A stretch of 64,000 nt of DNA from positions 327,939 to 391,938 of the forward strand of contig NZ_FOMZ01000004.1 of assembly GCF_900112765.1 (NCBI RefSeq). The letters run 5' to 3'. Numbering within the stretch: position 1 is the first letter of the stretch; the number at the start of each line of letters is the position of its first letter. Shown piece after piece: positions 7,360 through 14,212 of this stretch. The notes under the pieces are model-generated. The model was not told the DNA's origin and searched no databases. It saw only the letters and a program-made list of their open reading frames with translations. A program made the translations under genes and the position numbers. This stretch comes from Actinopolyspora alba. Lineage in GTDB: Bacteria > Actinomycetota > Actinomycetes > Mycobacteriales > Pseudonocardiaceae.

Positions 7360-8195
7360 CCCCGTCACATGCCCATGGGGCACCGGCGGTTCCGATGTCC
7401 GTGGTGCTCGCTTCCGCGGCGCTGCTGCTCGGTTGGCCCGACCGAGTGGCCGCGAACAGACTGGCGCTGCTGCGCGGTCCGGCCGGTTCCGCTCCGCGTT
7501 CGTGGCCTCGGCCTGTCGTGCCCGTTCTCGGCCTCGGCTGCGTCGTGCCGCTCGTGTCGTTCGCGGACGTCACGGTGACCCTCGTCGTCGTGCTGCTGGT
7601 ATCGATCGGCGAGCGACACCGCAGGTGGCGTGCGCGTTCCGCACGCAGGCTGCGGGTGCTGGAAGCGCTGGTGGCGGGACTGCGGGTACTGGTGGGTGAA
7701 CTGGAGGTGGGGACGCATCCCGGTGCCGCCGCCGAGAGTGCCGCCGCCGACAGCACAACCGAGGTGAGTGGGTTCTTCGCCGACCTCGCGACCACGGTGC
7801 GCCTGGGAGGTCTCCCCGACCGGGAGTTCGGAACCGGATCGCTGTCCGCCGAGGTACACCGGGATGCCGCCCGGATAGCGCGTCGCTGGCGACTCGCCGA
7901 GCGGTACGGCATCCCGCTGGCGCGGTTGCTCGAAACCGCGCGGACGGATCTGGAGCACCGGCTCCGGGCCGAGCGGGACGTCGAAGCCAAGCTGGCCGGG
8001 GCACGTGCCACCGCCGCGGTGTTGATCGCCCTACCCGTGCTCGGACTAGCGCTCGGGCAGGCCAGCGGGGCCGATGCCCTGGGCGTGCTCACGACGGACC
8101 CGCTCGGACACGTCCTGCTGCTGTCGGGAACCGGTTTGCTGTGCGTCGGTGTGCTGTGGGTGCAACGACTGACCGGCAGCGGAGCGCGGCAGTGA
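7353..8195 (+). CDS. tadB: Tad pilus membrane platform protein TadB (T2SSF domain)
   Basis: 280 aa. N-terminal hydrophobic segments (VVLASAALLLG; VVPVLGLGCVVPLVSF...TLVVVLLVS) are followed by a cytoplasmic helical domain with the GspF-like pattern (LRVLEALVAGLRVLVGELEVGT, ARRWRLAERYGIPLARLLE) and two C-terminal membrane helices. With TadC it forms the inner-membrane platform on which TadA acts. ATG 7353 lies inside the tadA stop region (ATGCTGA) with GGAG upstream, giving tight coupling. It overlaps tadC as GTGA. Confidence 0.88.
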   Translation: MLTPSHAHGAPAVPMSVVLASAALLLGWPDRVAANRLALLRGPAGSAPRSWPRPVVPVLGLGCVVPLVSFADVTVTLVVVLLVSIGERHRRWRARSARRLRVLEALVAGLRVLVGELEVGTHPGAAAESAAADSTTEVSGFFADLATTVRLGGLPDREFGTGSLSAEVHRDAARIARRWRLAERYGIPLARLLETARTDLEHRLRAERDVEAKLAGARATAAVLIALPVLGLALGQASGADALGVLTTDPLGHVLLLSGTGLLCVGVLWVQRLTGSGARQ

Positions 8196-9025
8196 CCACG
8201 GCCTCCTCGGTGCCCACGGCCTTGTCGGTGCTCGACCCGCCGGTACTGCCGATGGTGACCGCGGCTCTGCTGCTGTTGGGCGACGGGGCCGCCGCTCGGA
8301 GGTTGCGTGGTGTGCTGCCCGCGCGCCGCGCGGGCGACTCACGGGACGCGTCCCACGCCTCGGGTGCCGGACGCGTGAAAGTCGTTCATGCGCTGCGTGC
8401 CTCGGCCTCGCGGCAGGTGTTCCTGCCGGTCGCACTCGGCTCGGCCGTGGGGCTCGGCACGGTCGTCGTGCTGCTGGGGTCGCACGGTCCTTCGGCGGCC
8501 CTGACCGTGGCACTCGGCGTGGGTGCGGTGTCGGCTCGGGGCTGCCGCCTCGCACTGGCTCGCGGAAGGAGGCCGCCCCCGACTCCGCCGACTCGAGTGG
8601 CAGCCGGCTGTGAGCTGTTGGCCGCGGGACTGCGGGCGGGACTGCCGCCGACAGCCCTGTTGCACGAGATGGCAACCGAGTTCGACACCCCCGCCGCGAA
8701 CGGGCTCCGCGAGGTTTCGCGAGCGCTCGCGCTCGGGGCCGATCCGGACACCGCCTGGGAATCCGCCGTGGCACGACCGGAGACCGCCGAACTCGCCAGG
8801 GCGGCCCGTCGCAGCGCGGGCAGCGGCAGCGGCCTCGCGCGAGTCGCCGAGCAGATCGCCGTCCGGCAGCGAGCGGCGGCGCGGGAAAAGGCGATGGCCG
8901 ATGCGGAGCGAGCGGCGGTCCGGGTGACGGCACCGCTGGGGCTGTGCTTTCTGCCGTCGTTCTTCTGCCTCGGTGTGCTGCCGATCGTGCTGGGGATGGT
9001 CCAACGGCTCCAGGGCCACTGGTGA
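8192..9025 (+). CDS. tadC: Tad pilus membrane platform protein TadC (T2SSF domain)
   Basis: 277 aa. An N-terminal helix and a membrane pair (VFLPVALGSAVGLGTVVVLLG; ALTVALGVGAVS) precede a GspF-like soluble domain (AAGCELLAAGLRAGLPPTALLHEMA; RSAGSGSGLARVAEQIA). The C-terminal membrane hairpin LGLCFLPSFFCLGVLPIVLGMV is typical of TadC. The GTG start overlaps the tadB stop as GTGA. It acts as partner of TadB in the pilus assembly platform. Confidence 0.88.
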   Translation: MTTASSVPTALSVLDPPVLPMVTAALLLLGDGAAARRLRGVLPARRAGDSRDASHASGAGRVKVVHALRASASRQVFLPVALGSAVGLGTVVVLLGSHGPSAALTVALGVGAVSARGCRLALARGRRPPPTPPTRVAAGCELLAAGLRAGLPPTALLHEMATEFDTPAANGLREVSRALALGADPDTAWESAVARPETAELARAARRSAGSGSGLARVAEQIAVRQRAAAREKAMADAERAAVRVTAPLGLCFLPSFFCLGVLPIVLGMVQRLQGHW

Positions 9026-9190
9026 GCGGGCGCGTCGCCCGGCGGCAGGACGAGCCGGGAGCCCGGGGGCGGAACCCGCTCGAACGCACCGCTCGGCTCA
9101 CACGGACCGAGCGCTCGGAGGAATCGACCCTGGTTACTGGAAACCTCTGCTTACCGACAACCACCGATGTTCGACGAACGGAGTGAGAAC

Positions 9191-9439
9191 ATGACACGAA
9201 TTCGACGGATGTACCAGTATCCCCACGGGGAGTCGCTCCGGAGGATCCCGAACGGATGCCTCCGGTGTCTCCGGCTCGTGCTGCGCGGGGAGTCCGGCAT
9301 GAGCACGGCCGAGTACGCGATCGGCACGTTGACGGCGGCCGCTTTCGCCTCGGTGCTGTACATGCTGGTGACAAGTGATTTCGTTACCGAAGCGCTGACC
9401 TCGCTGCTGCGGCAGGCACTGTCGGGGCAGTCGCGTTGA
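9191..9439 (+). CDS. Flp-type pilin, DUF4244
   Basis: 82 aa, the likely major pilin of this locus. A positively charged leader of about 38 residues ends at Gly before MSTAEYAIGT. The Glu at the fifth position after the Gly and the hydrophobic helix behind it (LTAAAFASVLYMLVT) are the class IVb prepilin layout, so a prepilin peptidase should cut after that Gly. No such peptidase is encoded in this window. ATG 9191 has GGAG about 9 nt upstream. The 165-bp gap after tadC may hold a separate promoter, useful for a highly expressed subunit. Confidence 0.88.
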   Translation: MTRIRRMYQYPHGESLRRIPNGCLRCLRLVLRGESGMSTAEYAIGTLTAAAFASVLYMLVTSDFVTEALTSLLRQALSGQSR

Positions 9440-9891
9440 CCGGCGGTGGTTCGGGCGGGGCGGTGCGCGCGGAAGGCTCCACCGAACCCGACACCGCCCC
9501 CGACTCCGGGAGCGTGACCGTGGAGGCCGCGCTGGGAATCTGCTCGGTGGTGGCCGTTTTCCTGCTGGTGCTGGGGGCGATCACGGCCGTTTTCCTCCAG
9601 CTCCGCTGCACCGATGCCGCTGTCGAGGCGGCCAGGTTGCGTGCCCGCGGGGACGTTGTCCGCGCGGAACGAGCGGTGGAACGCGTGGCCCCGGACAACG
9701 CGCGGCACCACACCACCGTCGCGAACGGATACGTGACGGTCACCGTCGGCGTTCGGCCGCTCGGGGAGGTCCTTCCACTCCGGTTGCGCGCCCGGGCGCA
9801 CGCGGCGCTCGAACCCGGCGTCGCGGGGGCGGACATCCCGGAAGTCGGGCAGCGCGACGCCCCCGGCGGCACTCCGGGGGATCCCGGATGA
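9436..9891 (+). CDS. TadE family minor pilin
   Basis: 151 aa. After a short polar N-terminus comes the TadE pattern SGSVTVEAALGICSVVAVFLLVLGAITAVF, with Glu early in the membrane helix, then an extracellular domain rich in beta strands. TadE-like pseudopilins are thought to sit at the pilus tip or base. TTG 9436 overlaps the pilin stop (TTGA); a GTG at 9463 is the other possible start. It overlaps the next gene as ATGA. Confidence 0.8.
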   Translation: MTGGGSGGAVRAEGSTEPDTAPDSGSVTVEAALGICSVVAVFLLVLGAITAVFLQLRCTDAAVEAARLRARGDVVRAERAVERVAPDNARHHTTVANGYVTVTVGVRPLGEVLPLRLRARAHAALEPGVAGADIPEVGQRDAPGGTPGDPG

Positions 9892-10277
9892 GTTCGGTGG
9901 GGCGTGCTCGGTCCGGCGGTGACTCGGTTGACCGGGGCAGCGCCACGGTTCCGGCCGCGGTGCTGACCCTGGCGGTACTCGCGGCGTGCTGGATCGGTGT
10001 CCAGTTCGGTGCGGTGCTCGTCGCGGGTCATCGGGTGCGTGGCGCGGCCGACCTGGCGGCCCTGGCAGCGGCGGCACACAGCCACGAAGGGCGGCACGAT
10101 GCCTGTTCCCGTGCGGAGGAGGTAGCACGGCGAATGAACGTCGCGCTGGCCGAATGCCTGATGGACGGTGGACGGGCACGGGTTCGCACCGAACTGGAGG
10201 TCCCGGCGGCACCACCGGGAACCGGGCGCGTGACCGGGCGGGCGATGGCCGGGCCGGTCGACGATCGGCGGGGCTGA
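9888..10277 (+). CDS. TadE-like minor pilin (TIGR03816 / Rv3654c-like)
   Basis: 129 aa with RGSATVPAAVLTLAVLAACWIGVQFGAVLVAGHRVRGAADLAALAAA, the layout of the 'helicase/secretion neighbourhood' TadE-like proteins. The membrane helix lacks the usual Glu (Pro at that place), as in that subfamily. ATG 9888 overlaps the preceding stop by 4 bp. It is the last gene of the Tad operon and probably a membrane-anchored pseudopilin or assembly factor. Confidence 0.82.
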   Translation: MSSVGRARSGGDSVDRGSATVPAAVLTLAVLAACWIGVQFGAVLVAGHRVRGAADLAALAAAAHSHEGRHDACSRAEEVARRMNVALAECLMDGGRARVRTELEVPAAPPGTGRVTGRAMAGPVDDRRG

Positions 10278-10656
10278 TCGAAGCCTCCGTTCGTCCTCGT
10301 TCGCGGTACCGGGCCCGGTGGCTGGTTCCGGCGGCGAGCTCCGGCGTGAGTTCCCGCTCCGCGCGTACGTCGTCGAACCGGACGGAGAGCAGGCCGATCC
10401 GAATGCTGCGTCCACAGTGGAATTCAAACGCGTCGTTCGTCCGGCCTCGCCGGGAGAGTCCACTTCGTGCGAGACCGCTCGTCACGCGACGAGTGGTAGC
10501 GGTGGGACCACTCGTTACCGCTGCGAGTTCGGCCGCTCTGTTATCCGGATCACGCTCGTCGCCCTGCGGTGACCGGTCGTCGACGCGGGGGTGTACGAAA
10601 CGCCTTCGCTTGCCGTTGGTTGGAGGTACCAGCGCGGAACAAGGAGGCGTGACGAA
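10278..10656. other. Intergenic region between Tad operon and primase-like gene
   Basis: 379 bp with no convincing gene. It contains the inverted repeat listed next and ends in AAGGAGG, the ribosome site of the downstream gene. Confidence 0.55.
10489..10515. promoter_or_regulatory. 9-bp inverted repeat upstream of the primase-like gene
   Basis: ACGAGTGGT (10489-10497) and ACCACTCGT (10507-10515) are perfect inverted arms around AGCGGTGGG. They could be an operator or a weak terminator after the Tad operon. Confidence 0.4.
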
Positions 10657-11280
10657 ATGGATTTGGCGACGGAAGGTTGGCGCAATGCCTTCCGGATCGA
10701 GCTGCGGGTGCAGGTCCTCGAACTGGCTTCGCACGGCTGGCCGGTGTTTCCGGGGAGCTACCCTTCGGGCGACGGATGGGTCGGCCGCGAGAGTTCGACC
10801 GATGAGACCGGGCAGGGGCCGCTTCCGGTGCACCGCGACTGGCGGGACCTGCTGAGCGCCGATGCCGACGACGTCGCCGGCTGGTGGACGACACATCCCT
10901 ACAGCGTGCTGTTGGCCACAGGGGCGGGAATCGAGGCGATCGAGGTGGACGCGGACCTCGGACGTCGGACCGCGATCGCGCTGCGCGCGCTGGCAACCCC
11001 CACGCCGATCGCCGCCACCCCCCACGGCCGGTGGTACTTCTTCACCGAGGCCGGTCAGCGGTTGTCCGAGGAGCTGGCAGCGGCGGACGGCGTGCGACTG
11101 CACGCGGCGGGTAGTTGGCTGCCGCTGCCGCCCTCGACCTTCCCGAACGGAGTACTGCACTGGCGGGTCAAGCCGCAGCTCTGCGGTTGGCGGCTCCCCG
11201 AACCGGCACACGTCCAGGACGCGCTGATCACCGGACTGCACCGGCTCCACGGTGATCGGGTGCTCACCGCCACGGCCTGA
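10657..11280 (+). CDS. Bifunctional DNA primase/polymerase (Prim-Pol) domain protein
   Basis: 207 aa, start ATG 10657 with AAGGAGG at an ideal distance. It looks like the archaeo-eukaryotic primase-type Prim-Pol domain alone. The N-terminal helix LELASHGWPVFP, the acidic metal motif IEAIEVDADLG at residues 108-118, a central HGRWYFFTEAG strand and the C-terminal LPPSTFPNGVLHWRV match proteins of this family in other actinomycetes. There is no helicase or zinc-finger domain attached. In plasmids and phages this domain starts replication. As a lone chromosomal gene its role is unknown; repair or a domesticated element are both possible. It converges on the helicase gene. Confidence 0.75.
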   Translation: MDLATEGWRNAFRIELRVQVLELASHGWPVFPGSYPSGDGWVGRESSTDETGQGPLPVHRDWRDLLSADADDVAGWWTTHPYSVLLATGAGIEAIEVDADLGRRTAIALRALATPTPIAATPHGRWYFFTEAGQRLSEELAAADGVRLHAAGSWLPLPPSTFPNGVLHWRVKPQLCGWRLPEPAHVQDALITGLHRLHGDRVLTATA

Positions 11281-11404
11281 CGGGGATGCCACGGGCCTGG
11301 ACCGGGCCTCGTCACCTCGGTTCCCCGGTGTGCGGTGGCGGAAACTCCCCGGCATCAGTCCCGGAACCCGGTAGTTTCACAACAGAATCCGGCGGTACTG
11401 GCGC

Positions 11405-13768
11405 TCAGGCCGGTGCGGCATCGTTCCGTTCGGCCAGCAGTACGTCCAGTACCGCCACTGCCCCCGCCTTGTCCAGCGGTTCGTTGCCGTTGCCGCACTT
11501 CGGTGACTGAACGCAGGACGGGCAGCCGGCCGAGCAGTCGCAGGCCACGATCGCCTCCCGCGTGGCGGCCAACCACGGGAACAGCGCGGCGAAACCGCGA
11601 TCGGCGAACCCGGCACCCCCCGGGTGTCCGTCGTGGACGAACACCGTCGGCTCCCCGGTGTTCGGATGCAGCGCGGTGGACACCCCGCCGATGTCCCATC
11701 GGTCACAGGTCGCGAACAGCGGTAGCAGGCCGATCGCCGCGTGCTCGGCAGCATGCAGCGCGCCGGGGATGCGCGCCGGATCCAGCCCGGCGCCCCCCGG
11801 CGCGCTGCCCACCAGCAGTTCCTCGTCGAGGCTGTACCACACCGCTCGGGTGGCCAGCGTCCGTTCGGGGAGGTCGAGCGGCAGCTGATCCAGCACTTCT
11901 CCGCTGGGGAGCCTGCGCAGATACCCGGTCACCCTGGAGGTGACCTCCACCTCGCCGAGGTTGATCGACAGTCCGTTCGACGTCCGCAGCTGCCGCAGGG
12001 TGCGCAGCACCGCGATGTCGGTTTCCTCGCGTGGCGAGGTGTTCCACTCCGGATCCTCGGCGTGGACCAGTGCGATTCCCTCGTCGAGGTCCAGTTCGTC
12101 CACCACGAACGATTCGCCCTGGTGCAGGTAGACGGCTCCCGGGTGGACGAGGCCGTGGGCCGATTCCGGATCCACCGTTCCCAGTAGCCTGCCGGAGTCG
12201 CTCTCCACCACGGCTGTCTGCTGCCCACCGGAGCCGCGCAGTTCCACCGAGCGGTGCGGTGGTTGCCGTGCCGTCCAGTACCACCCGTTCCGGCGAGCGC
12301 GGAGTTCGCCTGCCTCGGTCAGTCGCGTCACGTTCTCGCGCGCCGTCTCGCCGCCGAAATCCTGCAGCGCCCGTTCGTCCAGCGGTAGTTCGGCCGCGGC
12401 GCAGGCGAGGTGCGGTCGCAGCAGGTGGGGATTTCCCGGGTCCAGCACCGTGGCCTCCACCGGGCGGTCGAAAACCGCCTCCGGGTTGTGGGCGAGGTAG
12501 GTGTCCAGTGGATCGTCCCTGGCCACGAAAACGACCAGCGCTCCGTCGCCCTCGCGACCGGCGCGGCCCGCCTGCTGCCACAGCGAGGCCAGGGTCCCCG
12601 GGTAGCCCGCGATGACCACCGCGTCCAGCCCGGAGATGTCCACCCCGAGCTCCAGGGCGTTGGTGGTCGCCAGCGCGCGTAACTCGCCCGAGTGAAGTTC
12701 GTGCTCCAGTTCCCTGCGTTGTTCCGGCAGGTAGCCGCCGCGGTAGGCGGCCACCCTGCTCGCCAGCTCCGGTGCCACTTCCCGCAGGGAGCGCCGTGCC
12801 CCCAGCGCCGCGAGTTCGGCCCCCGCGCGGGAGCGTACGAACGCCAGGCAGCGGGCCGACTCGATCACCAGATCGCTCATGATCCGCGCGGTCTCCGCCC
12901 CGGCGGAACGTCGGACCGGTGCCCCGTTCTCCCCGGTGACCTCCTCCAGCAGCGGTGGTTCCCACAGCACCACGGTGCGCCCGCCGCGCGGGGAACCGTC
13001 CTCGGTGACCGCCTGACAGTCCCGGCCGGTCAGGGCGCCGCCCAGTTCGGCCGGTTCGGCGACGGTGGCGGAGGCGAGCACGAAGACGGGGGTGGCCCCG
13101 TAGTGCTCCGCGACACGGCGCAGCCTGCGCAGCAGCAGCGCGATGTGGGAGCCGAAAACACCCCGGTAGGTGTGGCACTCGTCGACCACGATGTAGCTCA
13201 GGTTCCGGAAGAACCGGGACCAGCGCGAGTGCCGGGGCAGTATTCCGTGGTGCAGCATGTCCGGATTGCTGAACACCCATCTGGCGTGTGCCCGTACCCA
13301 GTCCCGCTCCGTGTTGGGGGTGTCACCGTCGTAGGTGGCGGGCCGTACCCCCGGCAGGTCGAGCGCCGCGACCGAACGCAGCTGATCGGTTCCGAGGGCC
13401 TTGGTGGGCGAGATGTACAGGGCGGTGGCACGGCTGTCGAGGTCCAGTCGGGTCAGCACCGGAAGCTGGTAGGCCAGCGACTTGCCCGAGGCCGTGCCAG
13501 TGGCGACCACGACGTTCTCCCCGCCGTGCGCGAGTTCCGCCGCTCGCAGTTGATGGATCCAGGGACGCTCCGTCCCTCGGGCGCGCAGCGCGGCCACCAG
13601 CCGGTCCGGTGCCCAGTCCGGCCAGTCGCCGTGCCGGGCGGGGCGTTCGGCGAGGTGCTCGACGTGGCGTACCGGGGACCGCTCGGGCGGTGTGCCCGCC
13701 AGCACCCTGTCGAGCAGCCGGTTCCCGCCGTCCGCTCCGTACGCACGGTCGCGTCCCGTTGAACTCAC
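11405..13768 (-). CDS. DEAD/DEAH-box helicase with C-terminal Cys4 domain (MrfA/YprA-like, Rv3649 type)
   Basis: 787 aa, SF2 helicase of the TIGR03817 'helicase/secretion neighbourhood' family. It has Walker A ATGTASGKSLAYQ, a DECH box, motif III ASATV, NALELGVDISGLD, and motif VI QQAGRAGREG. The C-terminal DUF1998-like region ends with four cysteines (CDCSAGCPSCVQSPKCG), the metal site seen in the MrfA mitomycin-repair helicase. A 3'-5' DNA helicase role in repair of bulky or crosslinked DNA is inferred from that relative. GTG 13768 is chosen for GAGG at about 8 nt. It faces the Tad genes, the arrangement kept across actinobacteria. Confidence 0.9.
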   Translation of the reverse strand: MSSTGRDRAYGADGGNRLLDRVLAGTPPERSPVRHVEHLAERPARHGDWPDWAPDRLVAALRARGTERPWIHQLRAAELAHGGENVVVATGTASGKSLAYQLPVLTRLDLDSRATALYISPTKALGTDQLRSVAALDLPGVRPATYDGDTPNTERDWVRAHARWVFSNPDMLHHGILPRHSRWSRFFRNLSYIVVDECHTYRGVFGSHIALLLRRLRRVAEHYGATPVFVLASATVAEPAELGGALTGRDCQAVTEDGSPRGGRTVVLWEPPLLEEVTGENGAPVRRSAGAETARIMSDLVIESARCLAFVRSRAGAELAALGARRSLREVAPELASRVAAYRGGYLPEQRRELEHELHSGELRALATTNALELGVDISGLDAVVIAGYPGTLASLWQQAGRAGREGDGALVVFVARDDPLDTYLAHNPEAVFDRPVEATVLDPGNPHLLRPHLACAAAELPLDERALQDFGGETARENVTRLTEAGELRARRNGWYWTARQPPHRSVELRGSGGQQTAVVESDSGRLLGTVDPESAHGLVHPGAVYLHQGESFVVDELDLDEGIALVHAEDPEWNTSPREETDIAVLRTLRQLRTSNGLSINLGEVEVTSRVTGYLRRLPSGEVLDQLPLDLPERTLATRAVWYSLDEELLVGSAPGGAGLDPARIPGALHAAEHAAIGLLPLFATCDRWDIGGVSTALHPNTGEPTVFVHDGHPGGAGFADRGFAALFPWLAATREAIVACDCSAGCPSCVQSPKCGNGNEPLDKAGAVAVLDVLLAERNDAAPA

Positions 13769-13810
13769 GTTCCGAGCCTCGCACAACCGGCCGTCGGTGG
13801 TGCGCGCAGT

Positions 13811-13849
13811 GCGAGCTCACCGGGCGAGCTCACCGGGCGAGTGCATCGG
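13811..13849. repeat. 13-bp tandem repeat, two exact and one diverged copy
   Basis: GCGAGCTCACCGG is repeated at 13811-13823 and 13824-13836; a third copy at 13837-13849 reads GCGAGTGCATCGG. It lies about 45 bp upstream of the helicase start. Confidence 0.85.
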
Positions 13850-14064
13850 GACGTTCCACGGGACCGCTCCACTGGGCGACTCGCCGTGCTGTTCGCCCCC
13901 GGCGGGCGGAAGGACACGCCCCCCGTGCGGTTCGCGGTGCCGACGCTCCCGTGTCGATCTCCATCGCTTCAGTCGCCGCACCGTCCCCCTGAACGGGTGA
14001 TCATCCGGATGCCTTGATCGATCCATGGTGGAAGAATGCGCAGTCCGGAAAGAGCGGAAGATCA

Positions 14065-14086
14065 CAAAGTGAATTGAAGCACTTTG
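14065..14086. promoter_or_regulatory. Inverted repeat upstream of hppA, possible operator
   Basis: CAAAGTG (14065-14071) and CACTTTG (14080-14086) are perfect 7-bp inverted arms with an 8-nt AT-rich spacer, about 125 bp before the hppA start. The arm length and spacing suit a dimeric regulator. Confidence 0.35.
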
Positions 14087-14212
14087 CATGGAAAGGGTCG
14101 CGGATACCGCGTACGAGGCGGAGCAGTACCGCTCGCCTCGGTGTGACACCGGTGTCCGAAGCCGGATCCGAAGCTCTCCGGCACGTGACCCGAGCACAAC
14201 CGAGGAGGACGA

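Larger units (their letters stand above)
13769..14212. other. Divergent intergenic region between helicase and hppA
   Basis: 444 bp, AT-richer from 14000 to 14100. It contains a 13-bp tandem repeat and a 7-bp inverted repeat (both listed) and must hold the promoters of both divergent genes. No gene is supported. Confidence 0.55.

Noticed and set aside
8046..9374. Long minus-strand frames opposite the Tad genes
   Set aside because: Arg/Pro/Ser-rich shadow frames typical of high-GC coding DNA; the plus strand encodes clear TadB, TadC and pilin proteins.
11703..13280. Second long minus-strand frame inside the helicase gene
   Set aside because: Gly/Arg-rich out-of-frame shadow of the helicase, with no motifs.
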